From Streptomyces sp. TP-A0356 (GTDB lineage Bacteria; Actinomycetota; Actinomycetes; Streptomycetales; Streptomycetaceae): a stretch of 64,000 nucleotides of DNA. The stretch is from positions 62,001 to 126,000 of the forward strand of contig NZ_BBZJ01000022.1 in NCBI RefSeq assembly GCF_001417775.1, written 5' to 3'. This document shows positions 14,872-24,135 of the stretch, one piece after another. Each line of letters starts with the position of its first letter. Position 1 is the stretch's first letter. The notes below the pieces were generated by a model. That model saw only the letters and a list, made by a program, of their open reading frames with translations. It was not told the DNA's origin and did no database searches. A program made the position numbers and the translations under genes.

Positions 14872-16155
14872 ATGACACAGTCGCTTCCGGGACAACGCCC
14901 TGCTCACGAGCAGGCGTCCACGGGTCGCGGGGGACTTCCTGTCGTCGTGGTCGGCGCCGGCCCGTACGGACTGTCCGTGGCCGCGCATCTGCGGGCCGCG
15001 GGGGTACCGGTCCGCATCTTCGGTGAGGTGATGGGCAGTTGGCGGCACGCCATGGCGACCGGGATGTTCCTGAAGTCGACCCCGGCCGCCACCGACCTGT
15101 CCGCACCCGTGCCCGGCGCACGCCTGGCGGACTTCCGCCGGATGCACGGTGAGCCGGAACTGACCGAACTGACACCGATCCCCTGCGACGTCTTCGTGCG
15201 CTACGGGCAGTGGTTCCAGAAGCAGCACGTCGGCGAGGTCGACCCCGCGCGCGTGCTGGAAGTCAGCCGGGCCGCGTCCGACTCGGCGTTCGTGGTCCAG
15301 CTGGACGACGGGCGGGAACTGGCCGCCGCGGCCGTCGTGGTGGCCACCGGCCTGCACGGACTGGCCCACATCCCGGACGAGTTGAGCCGCCTGTGCCTCG
15401 AACGGCCGGGGCCCCGGGCCCTGGTGTCGCACACCAGCCATCACACCGATCTGTCCCCGTACGCGGGCCGGCGCGTTGCCGTGGTCGGCGGCGGCCAGTC
15501 CGCGCTGGAGAGCGCCGCCCTGCTGCACGAGGCCGGCGCGGCGGTGCAGGTACTGGTCCGCGAGGACCGCGTGCTGTGGGGCAGGAGGCCCAGCCTGGCC
15601 CGGCCCTGGCCGCAGCGCCTCGCCAAGCCCGCCTCGCCCCTGGGCCCGGGCTGGACCCTGGCCGCGGTCTGCAAGGCGCCGGGCGGGGTGAGGCGGCTGC
15701 CCCCGTCGGCCCGACTGCTGCTGTTCCGGCGGGCGTTGGGACCGTCGGGCGGCTGGTGGCTGCGCAACCGGGTCGAGGGCATCGTGCCGGTGCGCACGTC
15801 GGTTCGCGTCACCCGTGCCGAGGCTGCGGAGTCCACCGTGCGACTGGGGCTCACCGGGGCCGGCGGCGCGTCGGAGACCCTCACCGTCGACCATGTTCTC
15901 GCAGCCACGGGCTACCGGCTCGACCTGGACGCCGTGCCCTTCCTGTCGCCCGCCGTGCGCAGTGCGGTGGCGTGCGTGCCGGGCTCGAAGGCTCCGCGTC
16001 TGACCGCGACGTTCGAATCGTCTGTGCCAGGCCTGTACTTCACCGGATCGCTCGCCGCACCGATGTTCGGTCCGATGATGCGGTTCGTCGCCGGCACCGA
16101 ATACGCCGCCACCCGCATCGCCCGCCACGCCACCCGAAGGGTTACCGCGCCCTGA
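14872..16155 (+). CDS. FAD/NAD(P)-dependent oxidoreductase, monooxygenase-like
   Basis: 427-residue flavoprotein with two Rossmann motifs: PVVVVGAGPYGLSVAAHLRA near residue 24 for FAD and RRVAVVGGGQSALESAALLH near residue 200 for NAD(P). The LAATGYRLDL element near residue 343 is typical of flavin monooxygenase and ornithine hydroxylase relatives. The C-terminus (GLYFTGSLAAPMFGPMMRFV) resembles SidA/FMO-type enzymes. The substrate is unknown, and no siderophore or secondary-metabolite genes adjoin it. It stands alone between the ZIP gene and the convergent PotD-like gene. A simple ferredoxin-reductase-like role is less likely given the length and tail. Confidence 0.78.
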   Translation: MTQSLPGQRPAHEQASTGRGGLPVVVVGAGPYGLSVAAHLRAAGVPVRIFGEVMGSWRHAMATGMFLKSTPAATDLSAPVPGARLADFRRMHGEPELTELTPIPCDVFVRYGQWFQKQHVGEVDPARVLEVSRAASDSAFVVQLDDGRELAAAAVVVATGLHGLAHIPDELSRLCLERPGPRALVSHTSHHTDLSPYAGRRVAVVGGGQSALESAALLHEAGAAVQVLVREDRVLWGRRPSLARPWPQRLAKPASPLGPGWTLAAVCKAPGGVRRLPPSARLLLFRRALGPSGGWWLRNRVEGIVPVRTSVRVTRAEAAESTVRLGLTGAGGASETLTVDHVLAATGYRLDLDAVPFLSPAVRSAVACVPGSKAPRLTATFESSVPGLYFTGSLAAPMFGPMMRFVAGTEYAATRIARHATRRVTAP

Positions 16156-16250
16156 CCAAGGTGGTGTCTGCCACCGAAGGGAAGGCTTGCCGCGACCGGT
16201 CACCGGTGTGAGATCGAGAGCAGCGCCGGAGCACCGCGGGCGCCTGCCCG

Positions 16251-17435
16251 CTACAACCCCACGATCCTGTTCCACCGCTGGGCGAACTCCACCCGCTCCG
16301 TGGACGTGATGTCCCGTGCGACCGCCAGGCGCTGTCGCATCGTCGTGTCCGGGAAGATCAGGGGGTTCTCGGCGAGGGCGGCGGTGTCCTTGGACGCGGC
16401 CAGGACCTCCTTGGCCGCCGGGACGGGGCAGACGTAGTTCACCCAGGCGGCGAGGCCCGCGGCGACCTCGGGCTCGTAGTAGTAGTCCATGAGCCGCTCG
16501 GCGTTCGCCTTGTGGCGGGCTCGGTTGGGGATCATCAGCGAGTCCGCCCACAGTTCGGCGCCCTCCTCGGGCACGACGAAGCGGATGTCGGGGTTGTCCG
16601 CCTGGAGCTGGATCACATCGCCCGAGTACGCCTGGCACGCCAGCACATCGCCGCTGACCAGGTCCTTGGTGTAGTCGTTCCCGGTGAACCGGCGTATCCG
16701 GCCGCGGCGGACGTGCCGTTCGACCTGGTCGCACACCCTGTGGAAGTCGTCCGCGGTCCAGCGGGTGATGTCCACGCCATTGCCCTGCATCAGCAGCGCG
16801 AACGCCTCGTCCAGCCCGGACAGCAGGGTGACGCGTCCGTCGAGGTCGCTCGCCCACAGATCGGAGACGTGCTGGATCTCCCGGCCGAGCCTGCGGCGGT
16901 TGTAGGCGATGCCGGTGATGCCGGACTGCCAGGGCACCGTGAACTTCCGTCCCGGGTCGAAGGCGGGTGAACGCAGCAGCGGGTCGAGCCCGCGCGCCAC
17001 GTGCGGCTGGCGGGCCCGGTCCATCTCCTGGACCCAGCCGAGGCGTACGTACCGCGCGCACATCCAGTCACTGATGACGATCAGATCGCGGCCGGGCTGC
17101 TGATGGTTCATCAGCGCTGGACTGATCTTCCCGAAGAACTCGTCGTTGTCGTTGATCTCCTCGACATAGTCGACCGCGATACCCGTCCGCTTCTCGAACG
17201 CCTCCAGCGTCGGCCGCCGGTTCGGGCTCTTGTCGTCCGTGTCGATGTACAGGGGCCAATTCGCCCAGGTCAGCCGCTTGTCCCGGGCGGACAGATCGGC
17301 GGCGGTCCGCTCCCCGGGTGCGACGTAGGCGGCGGGCACACCACAGCCGGCGAGCGCGCCGATCAGCGCACCTCCACCGAGGGCGCGCAGCAGGGACCGG
17401 CGGGAGGGAGGGGGCGTCCTGGGTGTCCGGGGCAT
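16251..17435 (-). CDS. PotD-like polyamine-binding lipoprotein
   Basis: 394-residue extracellular solute-binding protein of the spermidine/putrescine type. The N-terminus combines a twin-arginine signal (PSRRSLLRALGGG) with a lipobox (IGALAGCGVP), so it is probably Tat-exported and lipid-anchored. Mature features typical of PotD/PotF include KRLTWANWPLYIDTDD, the GIAVDYVEEINDNDEFF segment and the closing NYVCPVPAAKE. No permease or ATPase genes for it lie alongside. It is just upstream, in the same direction, of nothing but the window's oxidoreductase, and it sits after a GABA aldehyde dehydrogenase gene, which points to putrescine catabolism. Confidence 0.87.
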   Translation of the reverse strand: MPRTPRTPPPSRRSLLRALGGGALIGALAGCGVPAAYVAPGERTAADLSARDKRLTWANWPLYIDTDDKSPNRRPTLEAFEKRTGIAVDYVEEINDNDEFFGKISPALMNHQQPGRDLIVISDWMCARYVRLGWVQEMDRARQPHVARGLDPLLRSPAFDPGRKFTVPWQSGITGIAYNRRRLGREIQHVSDLWASDLDGRVTLLSGLDEAFALLMQGNGVDITRWTADDFHRVCDQVERHVRRGRIRRFTGNDYTKDLVSGDVLACQAYSGDVIQLQADNPDIRFVVPEEGAELWADSLMIPNRARHKANAERLMDYYYEPEVAAGLAAWVNYVCPVPAAKEVLAASKDTAALAENPLIFPDTTMRQRLAVARDITSTERVEFAQRWNRIVGL

Positions 17436-17577
17436 CCCCGCAGCATGCCGTCGGATACCGGGCCGGACAATGGACGCCCCGTCGAGCGGGCCGGTGGAGA
17501 CGCGACACCTTGTCGATCTGCCGGAACTGAGAGGCACGAGAGCCATCGCCGGACCGCAGCTTCCCGGCAACAGCGCG

Positions 17578-17609
17578 GGCCCCGGACGGGAGATGTCCCG
17601 TCCGGGGCC
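17578..17609 (-). terminator. terminator after aldehyde dehydrogenase gene
   Basis: 14-bp perfect stem (GGCCCCGGACGGGA and its complement) with a GATG loop, 20 bases beyond the aldehyde dehydrogenase stop. It separates that gene from the PotD-like gene downstream on the same strand. Confidence 0.8.
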
Positions 17610-17629
17610 GCGCGACCGCTGACCGGCGC

Positions 17630-19069
17630 CTACGCGTCCAGCGACGTCATCACGTGCTTGATCCGCGTGTAGTCGTCGAAGCCGTACGCCGACAGGTCCT
17701 TGCCGTAGCCGGACTTCTTGAAGCCGCCGTGCGGCATCTCCGCGACCAGCGGGATGTGCGTGTTGATCCACACACAGCCGAAGTCGAGGACCTTGGACAT
17801 GCGCATCGCGCGTGCGTGGTCCTTCGTCCACACCGAGGACGCGAGGGCGTACTCGACACCGTTCGCGTACTCGACGGCCTGCTCCTCGTCCGTGAAGGAC
17901 TGGACGGTGATGACCGGGCCGAAGACCTCGTTCTGGATGATCTCGTCGTCCTGCTTGAGGCCCGAGACCACGGTCGGCGCGTAGAAGTAGCCCTTGTCGC
18001 CGACCTGGTGACCGCCGGCCTCGACCTTCGCGTGCGCGGGCAGGCGCTCGATGAAGCCGGAGACCTGCTTGAGCTGGTTCGGGTTGTTGAGGGGCCCGTA
18101 GAGCACGTCCTCGTCGTCCGGCTGGCCCGTCTTCGTCTCGGCGGCGGCCTTCGCGAGCGCGGCCACGAACTCGTCGTGGATGGACTCGTGGACGAGGACG
18201 CGGGTGGCGGCCGTACAGTCCTGGCCGGCGTTGAAGAAGCCCGCCACCGAGATGTCCTCGACGGCCTTGGGGATGTCGGTGTCCTCGAAGACGACGACCG
18301 GCGCCTTGCCGCCCAGCTCCAGGTGGACGCGCTTGAGGTCCTTGGACGCGGACTCGGCGACCGACATGCCGGCGCGGACCGAACCGGTGATGGACGCCAT
18401 CGCCGGGGTCGGGTGCTCGACCATCATGCGGCCGGTGTCACGGTCGCCGGTGATGACGTTGAAGACGCCCTTGGGCAGGATCGAGCCGATGATGTCGGCG
18501 ATCAGGACCGTGGACGCCGGGGTGGTGTCCGACGGCTTCAGGACGACCGTGTTGCCCGCCGCGATCGCCGGGGCGAACTTCCACACGGCCATCATCATCG
18601 GGTAGTTCCACGGCGCGACCTGCGCGCACACGCCGACCGGCTCGCGGCGGATGATCGAGGTCATCCCCTCCATGTACTCACCGGCCGAGCGGCCTTCGAG
18701 CATACGGGCCGCGCCCGCGAAGAAGCGGATCTGGTCGACCATCGGCGGGATCTCCTCCGACCGGGTCAGCCCGATCGGCTTGCCCGTGTTCTCGACCTCG
18801 GCCGCGATCAGTTCCTCGGCGCGCTCCTCGAACGCGTCGGCGATCTTCAGGAGGGCCTTCTGGCGTTCGGCGGGCGTGGTGTCGCGCCAGGCCGGGAAGG
18901 CAGCGGCGGCGGCCGTCATAGCGGCGTCGACGTCCGCCTGCCCGGACAGCGGGGCGGTCGCGTACGCCTCACCGGTCGCGGGGTTGACCACCTCGGTGGT
19001 CCGTCCGTCGGCGGCGTCGCGGAATTCGCCGTCGATGTAGTTGCGCAGACGACGCAGCTCGGTGCTCAC
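17630..19069 (-). CDS. gamma-aminobutyraldehyde dehydrogenase family protein
   Basis: 479-residue NAD(P)-dependent aldehyde dehydrogenase. Key residues are the general-base Glu in VHLELGGKAP, the nucleophilic Cys in FFNAGQDCTAATRVLVHE, the cofactor-binding segment PWNYPMMMAVWKFAPA, and GPVITVQSF near the C-terminus. The protein most resembles 4-aminobutanal dehydrogenases (PuuC/PatD type), which make GABA from putrescine-derived aminobutyraldehyde. It is divergent from an Lrp-type regulator that is followed by a class III aminotransferase, and the PotD-like gene lies downstream. Together these form a putrescine-GABA catabolic locus. Betaine aldehyde or other substrates remain possible. Confidence 0.88.
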   Translation of the reverse strand: MSTELRRLRNYIDGEFRDAADGRTTEVVNPATGEAYATAPLSGQADVDAAMTAAAAAFPAWRDTTPAERQKALLKIADAFEERAEELIAAEVENTGKPIGLTRSEEIPPMVDQIRFFAGAARMLEGRSAGEYMEGMTSIIRREPVGVCAQVAPWNYPMMMAVWKFAPAIAAGNTVVLKPSDTTPASTVLIADIIGSILPKGVFNVITGDRDTGRMMVEHPTPAMASITGSVRAGMSVAESASKDLKRVHLELGGKAPVVVFEDTDIPKAVEDISVAGFFNAGQDCTAATRVLVHESIHDEFVAALAKAAAETKTGQPDDEDVLYGPLNNPNQLKQVSGFIERLPAHAKVEAGGHQVGDKGYFYAPTVVSGLKQDDEIIQNEVFGPVITVQSFTDEEQAVEYANGVEYALASSVWTKDHARAMRMSKVLDFGCVWINTHIPLVAEMPHGGFKKSGYGKDLSAYGFDDYTRIKHVMTSLDA

Positions 19070-19249
19070 TGCGGGCCCTCCAAGTTCGGGTGTCCAATCG
19101 CTGAGACACCCACCCTAGTGTGTGCCCCCACGTTTTCAACAGCCCCGATCGCGCCGGAACTGCGAAATCCGCAGGCTTCCCTCACGTAAACAACGAATTT
19201 CATCGATCGTGCCTTGCGGAACTGTCGAGACGTCGTGCATTGTGAGCTC

Positions 19250-19750
19250 GTGGCCAGTCGAAGCGCAGACCAGAGGGACTCTCGCGAGTCCAGGAACGGC
19301 AACCCCCAGCTGGACGCCGTGTCCCTCGCCATCATCGAGCAGCTCCAGGAGGACGGCCGCCGGCCGTACGCCGCGATCGGCAAGGCCGTCGGCCTCTCCG
19401 AGGCGGCCGTGCGCCAGCGCGTCCAGAAGCTGCTCGACCAGGGCGTGATGCAGATCGTCGCCGTCACGGACCCGCTCACCGTGGGCTTCCGCCGACAGGC
19501 GATGGTCGGGATCAACGTCGAGGGCGACGTGGAGTCCGCCGCCGACGCGCTGACGGCCATGTCCGAATGCGAGTACGTGGTGATGACCGCAGGCTCGTTC
19601 GACCTGGTGGTGGAGATCGTCTGTGAGGACGACGACCACCTGCTGGACGTCATCAACAAACGCATCCGGGCCATCCCCGGAGTGCGCTCCACCGAGAGCT
19701 TCGTCTACCTCAAGCTCAAGAAGCAGACCTACATGTGGGGAACCCGATAG
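19250..19750 (+). CDS. Lrp/AsnC family transcriptional regulator
   Basis: About 166 residues. The N-terminal helix-turn-helix reads LDAVSLAIIEQLQEDGRRPY then AAIGKAVGLSEAAVRQRVQK. The C-terminal RAM effector domain shows MVGINVEGDVESAADALT and YVVMTAGSFDLVVEIVCEDD. The longest frame starts at 19214; the GTG at 19250 is a better start but has no strong ribosome binding site, so the exact N-terminus is uncertain. It is divergent from the aldehyde dehydrogenase gene and overlaps the aminotransferase start, so it probably controls both in response to an amino acid or polyamine product. Confidence 0.85.
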   Translation: MASRSADQRDSRESRNGNPQLDAVSLAIIEQLQEDGRRPYAAIGKAVGLSEAAVRQRVQKLLDQGVMQIVAVTDPLTVGFRRQAMVGINVEGDVESAADALTAMSECEYVVMTAGSFDLVVEIVCEDDDHLLDVINKRIRAIPGVRSTESFVYLKLKKQTYMWGTR

Positions 19751-21117
19751 CCGTGAGTACCAAGGACCTCAGCAAGACCGCGTACGACCACCTGTGGATG
19801 CACTTCACCCGCATGTCCTCGTACGAGAACGCGCCCGTTCCCACCATCGTCCGGGGCGAGGGCACCTACATCTACGACGACAAGGGCAAGCGCTACCTCG
19901 ACGGTCTGGCCGGTCTGTTCGTGGTCCAGGCGGGCCACGGCCGCACCGAACTGGCGGAGACGGCGTTCAAGCAGGCGCAGGAGCTGGCGTTCTTCCCGGT
20001 GTGGTCGTACGCCCACCCCAAGGCCGTCGAGCTGGCGGAACGTCTCGCCGACTACGCGCCGGGCGACCTGAACAAGGTCTTCTTCACCACGGGCGGCGGC
20101 GAGGCCGTCGAGACCGCCTGGAAGCTCGCCAAGCAGTACTTCAAGCTGGTCGGCAAGCCCACCAAGCACAAGGTCATATCCCGCGCGGTCGCCTACCACG
20201 GCACCCCTCAGGGCGCTCTGTCCATCACCGGCCTGCCGGGGCTCAAGGCCCCGTTCGAGCCGCTGGTCCCCGGCGCGCACAAGGTGCCGAACACCAACAT
20301 CTACCGCGCGCCGCTCTTCGGCGACGACCCCGAGGCCTTCGGCCGCTGGGCCGCCGACCAGATCGAGCAGCAGATCCTCTTCGAGGGCCCGGAGACGGTC
20401 GCGGCCGTGTTCCTGGAGCCGGTGCAGAACGCCGGTGGCTGCTTCCCGCCGCCGCCCGGCTACTTCCAGCGGGTGCGCGAGATCTGCGACGAGTACGACG
20501 TACTGCTCGTCTCGGACGAGGTCATCTGCGCCTTCGGCCGCCTCGGCACGATGTTCGCCTGCGACAAGTTCGACTACGTCCCGGACATGATCACCTGCGC
20601 CAAGGGCATGACCTCGGGCTACTCCCCGATCGGCGCCTGCATCATCTCCGACCGCCTCGCCGAGCCGTTCTACAAGGGTGACAACACCTTCCTGCACGGC
20701 TACACCTTCGGCGGCCACCCGGTGTCGGCCGCGGTGGGCCTCGCGAACCTGGACCTGTTCGAGCGTGAGGGCCTCAACCAGCACGTCCTCGACAACGAGC
20801 CCGCGTTCCTCTCCACGCTGCAGAAGCTGCACGACCTGCCGATCGTCGGCGACGTGCGCGGCAACGGCTTCTTCTACGGCATCGAGCTGGTCAAGGACAA
20901 GGCGACCAAGGAGTCCTTCGACGAGGAGGAGACCGAGCGCGTCCTGTACGGCTTCCTGTCGAAGGCGCTGTTCGAGAACGGCCTGTACTGCCGCGCCGAC
21001 GACCGCGGCGACCCGGTCGTCCAGCTCGCCCCGCCGCTGATCTCCAACCAGGAGACGTTCGACGAGATCGAGCAGATCCTGCGCGCGACGCTGACGGAGG
21101 CGTGGACCAAGCTCTGA
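19735..21117 (+). CDS. class III PLP-dependent aminotransferase
   Basis: About 460 residues, fold-type I aminotransferase of class III (omega-amino acid/polyamine type). The PLP lysine is in MITCAKGMTSGYSPIG, the preceding aspartate in LLVSDEVICAFGRLG, and the phosphate-binding Gly-rich turn in VFFTTGGGEAVETAWK. The likely reaction is transfer of the amino group from putrescine, GABA or a related diamine to pyruvate or 2-oxoglutarate; the donor cannot be settled from sequence. The ATG at 19735 overlaps the regulator gene; GTG 19753 is an alternative. It is paired functionally with the divergent aminobutyraldehyde dehydrogenase. Confidence 0.87.
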   Translation: MGNPIAVSTKDLSKTAYDHLWMHFTRMSSYENAPVPTIVRGEGTYIYDDKGKRYLDGLAGLFVVQAGHGRTELAETAFKQAQELAFFPVWSYAHPKAVELAERLADYAPGDLNKVFFTTGGGEAVETAWKLAKQYFKLVGKPTKHKVISRAVAYHGTPQGALSITGLPGLKAPFEPLVPGAHKVPNTNIYRAPLFGDDPEAFGRWAADQIEQQILFEGPETVAAVFLEPVQNAGGCFPPPPGYFQRVREICDEYDVLLVSDEVICAFGRLGTMFACDKFDYVPDMITCAKGMTSGYSPIGACIISDRLAEPFYKGDNTFLHGYTFGGHPVSAAVGLANLDLFEREGLNQHVLDNEPAFLSTLQKLHDLPIVGDVRGNGFFYGIELVKDKATKESFDEEETERVLYGFLSKALFENGLYCRADDRGDPVVQLAPPLISNQETFDEIEQILRATLTEAWTKL

Positions 21118-21143
21118 GCCCCCAAGGCCCCCGTCGACGCCCC

Positions 21144-21216
21144 GATCATCCTTCTGGATGATCAACAGACGGCCCCGTACCGCCCGTTCGAGTGAGAAAC
21201 GGCGGTCCGGGGCCGT
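21144..21216 (+). terminator. two consecutive hairpins after aminotransferase gene
   Basis: A perfect 8-bp hairpin (GATCATCC, loop TTCT, 21144-21163) is followed by a longer stem, ACGGCCCCG pairing with CGGGGCCGT and an inner ACCGCC/GGCGGT (21169-21216). They begin 27 bases after the aminotransferase stop. Confidence 0.72.
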
Positions 21217-21347
21217 TGCTGTGCGGCCTCCACGCCGCCGTCTGCCTAGCGTGCGAAGTGACCGATCGGCCCTGCCTTCGTTCCCCCGAACGGGTCCCCC
21301 AGCCTGGGACCGGTACGGGAAAACGGATCTGAACCGAGGTGTACGCG

Positions 21348-22160
21348 ATGGTGGCCCCGCCGGACAACGACGTGCTCTGGGCACGCTCCCTGCACTTCCA
21401 GCACAACGGCTCGCCCGCGCTGTGCGGGGTCTCGCTGGGCGTGCGCGAGCGCGAGATCCTGGCCGTCACCGGCCCGCGCGGCAGCGGCAAGACGACCCTG
21501 CTGCAGTGTCTGGCGGGGCTGCTTCCCGCCCAGCGGGGCGAGGTCTGGTTCAACAGCACCCCGGTGCACACCATGGGCGCCCTCACCCGCGAACGGCTGC
21601 GCCGCGACCGCTTCGGCTGGATCGATCCGGTGCCCCTCCTCGTCGACGAGCTGAACGCCTGGGAGAACACCGCCCTTCCGCTGATGCTGCGCGGCACCAG
21701 CCGCCGCCAGGCCAAGACCACCGCCCTGGAGTGGCTGGAGCGGCTCGACGTCGGCGGCTGCGCCCGCAGGCGCCCGGATGAGCTGTCCCGGGCCGAACGG
21801 CAGCGGATCGCCGTGGCGCGTGCGCTGGCCGCGTGCCCGACCGTGCTCTTCGCGGACGAGCCGACCGCCTCGCTGCACCGCGCCGACGGCGCTCAGGTGC
21901 TGCGCACGCTGACCACGGCGGCCCGCTCGCACGGCATCACGGTCGTCCTGGCCGCGCACCACGCGGATGCCGCGGGCGTCGCGGACCGCACGGTGTGCCT
22001 GCTGGACGGACGGCGAGTGAACACCGTCCACCTCCCTCCGCTCTCCGCCGACACCGAGGACCAGGACCGCCCCGACTCGGAAGGCCCGGCCTCGTCCGAC
22101 TCGGAAGGCCCGGCGTCCCCCGAACCGGAAGGCCGGGCAGAGTGCTCGCTCTCCGTCTAG
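21348..22160 (+). CDS. ABC transporter ATP-binding protein, MacB-like
   Basis: 270-residue ABC ATPase of the LolD/MacB/DevA type. Walker A is VTGPRGSGKTTLLQCLAG, and Walker B VLFADEPTASL is followed by the H-loop VLAAHHADAA. The signature position reads DELSRAERQRIAVARA, so the usual LSGGQ is degenerate. The last ~35 residues repeat a Ser-Glu-Gly-Pro-Ala pattern. The GTG at 21339 opens the frame, but ATG 21348 with GAGGTG six bases upstream is preferred. It overlaps the permease gene by 19 bases. The substrate is unknown; related pairs export peptides or antibiotics or remodel the envelope. Confidence 0.85.
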   Translation: MVAPPDNDVLWARSLHFQHNGSPALCGVSLGVREREILAVTGPRGSGKTTLLQCLAGLLPAQRGEVWFNSTPVHTMGALTRERLRRDRFGWIDPVPLLVDELNAWENTALPLMLRGTSRRQAKTTALEWLERLDVGGCARRRPDELSRAERQRIAVARALAACPTVLFADEPTASLHRADGAQVLRTLTTAARSHGITVVLAAHHADAAGVADRTVCLLDGRRVNTVHLPPLSADTEDQDRPDSEGPASSDSEGPASPEPEGRAECSLSV

Positions 22161-23389
22161 CCCGCGGGGCCCGCCCCCTGGTCCAGCTTCGCCGGCTCCT
22201 GGTGACCACGGCCTCGGCGGGCACGGGCTTCCTGCTGCTGTGCACGCTGGGATACGCGCTGGGGCACCCGCAGGCGTCGGCCGGCTCGGCGCTGCGCCTG
22301 GCCTGGTGCGGCGCGCCTGTCGCCGCCACCGTCTACCTCGCGGTCGCCGTCGCCCGCACGGACCCGGGCACCCGCCCACGGACCGGTCTCGCGGCGATCG
22401 GCCTCGGACCGGCCCGGCTGATGGCCCTCTCGGCCATGACCACGGCCCTGTCGACCGTGCTGGGCTCGCTGCTCGCGCTGCTGGTCTTCCTGCATCTGCG
22501 GGGGGATGCGACGGGGATGCCGTTCGACGGCGCGGCGGCGGGATTCCTCGCCGCGGACCAGCCCCTGCCGGTGCCCGCGGCACTCACCCTGCTCACACTG
22601 GTACCGCTCGCGGCGTCCGTGGCGAGCGCGCTGGCCCTGCGCCCGGGGCGCGTACGGCCCCCGCGCGCCGGGGGGCGCGGCGGCCACCCGCGGACCGCCT
22701 CCGGTGACGACGACGCTCCGGACGGGCAGCCGGTCGGCCCCACGGCCGAGGCCCCGGCCCCCGGTCCGCCCGTCGCTCCGCGCCCCGCCCCGGGCGGCCT
22801 GCCCTGGGGCGTGGCCGCGCTCGCCGCGGGGCTCGCGGTGGAGACACACGCGAGCCGCTCGGGCCGGACGCCGGGCCTGCCGCTGCCCGGCGGCCTCGTG
22901 GGCGGGCCCGCCGGAGTGCTGGCGGGCTGGGCGCTGACCGCGCTGGGACTGGCGCTGGCCGGGCCCGCGATCGCCTATGTGTGCGGCCAGTTGCTGCAGG
23001 CGGTTCGCCCCGGTGCCGTGCGGCTGCTCGCCGGGCGCGGCCTGCAGGAGGAGGCCCGGCGGATCGGTCGGCCGCTCGGGGTGGTGTGCGCGGTGGCCTC
23101 CGGGGCGTACGTCCTGGCGACGCAGTACGGCGACGCGCGCCCGTCCTTCGGGCCGCTCAGCACGCTGGGCGTGGTCCTCGTGGCGGGCTGCACGCTGGCG
23201 ACGCTAGCGACGGCCGCGGTGGAGGCGAGGCAGGCGCGCGCCGACACGGTCGCAGCCCTGGGACGGCTGGGTGCGCCGACCACGATGCTGCGCACCGCGG
23301 CGCTGCTGCGCGCCGGCGCGCTGGCCGTGGTCTTCGCGCCGCTGACCTGGGCGGTCGCGGAGCTGGCCGCGATGCCCGCGGCGGGCTGA
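22142..23389 (+). CDS. ABC exporter membrane subunit
   Basis: About 415 residues with at least eight hydrophobic helices in two halves: GTGFLLLCTLGYALG, LAWCGAPVAATVYLAVAVA, a helix near residue 100, and four in the C-terminal half ending LRAGALAVVFAPLTWAVAEL. Between them lies a Pro/Ala/Gly-rich loop of about 90 residues. It starts at the GTG at 22142 inside the ATPase gene, so the two are coupled. It is FtsX-like in general layout, but no clear family motif is visible. It probably forms an exporter with the preceding ATPase. Confidence 0.72.
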   Translation: MLALRLARGARPLVQLRRLLVTTASAGTGFLLLCTLGYALGHPQASAGSALRLAWCGAPVAATVYLAVAVARTDPGTRPRTGLAAIGLGPARLMALSAMTTALSTVLGSLLALLVFLHLRGDATGMPFDGAAAGFLAADQPLPVPAALTLLTLVPLAASVASALALRPGRVRPPRAGGRGGHPRTASGDDDAPDGQPVGPTAEAPAPGPPVAPRPAPGGLPWGVAALAAGLAVETHASRSGRTPGLPLPGGLVGGPAGVLAGWALTALGLALAGPAIAYVCGQLLQAVRPGAVRLLAGRGLQEEARRIGRPLGVVCAVASGAYVLATQYGDARPSFGPLSTLGVVLVAGCTLATLATAAVEARQARADTVAALGRLGAPTTMLRTAALLRAGALAVVFAPLTWAVAELAAMPAAG

Positions 23390-23490
23390 GAGGACTCCGG
23401 TGACATGCTTCGCCCCCCACCGATGAGTTTCGTGCCGGAGCGCGGTCCATCTCTCCGTACGCACCACCCCACCACCGGGAGAGACCGCTC

Positions 23491-23898
23491 ATGTACCAGC
23501 AGATGATCTTCGTGAACCTGCCCGTCGTCGACGTCGACGCGTCGAAGAAGTTCTTCACGGAGCTGGGCTACACCATCAACCCGCAGTTCACGACGGACGA
23601 CTGCGCCTGCGTCGTCATCAGCGACACGATCATCGCGATGCTGCTGAGCAAGCAGCGCTACGCCGACTTCACCACCAAGGAGATCGCGGACGCCACGAAG
23701 ACGAGCGAGGTGCTGATCTGTCTGAGCGCCGAGAGCCGCGAGAAGGTCGACGAGTTGGTCGACAAGGCGCTCGAGGCGGGCGGCACGGGCAGCCGGGAGG
23801 CGATCGACCACGGCTACATGTACGGCCGCGCCTTCGACGACCTGGACGGCCACACCTGGGAGGTCATGTGGATGGACCCGGCCGCCGTCCAGGGCTGA
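23491..23898 (+). CDS. VOC (glyoxalase-fold) family protein
   Basis: 135-residue VOC-superfamily protein with the beta-alpha-beta-beta-beta pattern. It begins MIFVNLPVVDVDASKKFFT, continues through CACVVISDTIIAMLLSKQRY, and ends GRAFDDLDGHTWEVMWMDPA. The C-terminal GHTWEVMW supplies the conserved Glu ligand, but the full four-ligand set of glyoxalase I is not obvious. These small proteins often act as lactoylglutathione-lyase-like or antibiotic-binding proteins, and the activity here cannot be assigned. A GGGAGA lies before the ATG. It stands alone. Confidence 0.82.
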   Translation: MYQQMIFVNLPVVDVDASKKFFTELGYTINPQFTTDDCACVVISDTIIAMLLSKQRYADFTTKEIADATKTSEVLICLSAESREKVDELVDKALEAGGTGSREAIDHGYMYGRAFDDLDGHTWEVMWMDPAAVQG

Positions 23899-24135
23899 GT
23901 GCAACGTCCCCTGAGGCCGCCCGGGTGAACGAGGGCGCAGCGGCGGGGGGTTGAGCAGGCTCGGGCGGCGTTCAAACGCGCGGATGGTTAATGACCGGGC
24001 AAAGACGACCGTCATGCCGGACATCGGCGTTGACAGCGCTGAGTCGCCGCTTATAAATCTGAGCCTCTCGGGGGTGCTGTTTCGCAGCAACCCCTTTGAA
24101 ACCCCCCGCAGTTGCGCATCCCGTGAAGGGCAATC

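Noticed and set aside
14701..17061. 786-residue leftward ORF
   Set aside because: It is antisense to the FAD oxidoreductase and overlaps the PotD-like gene out of frame. No domain is visible.
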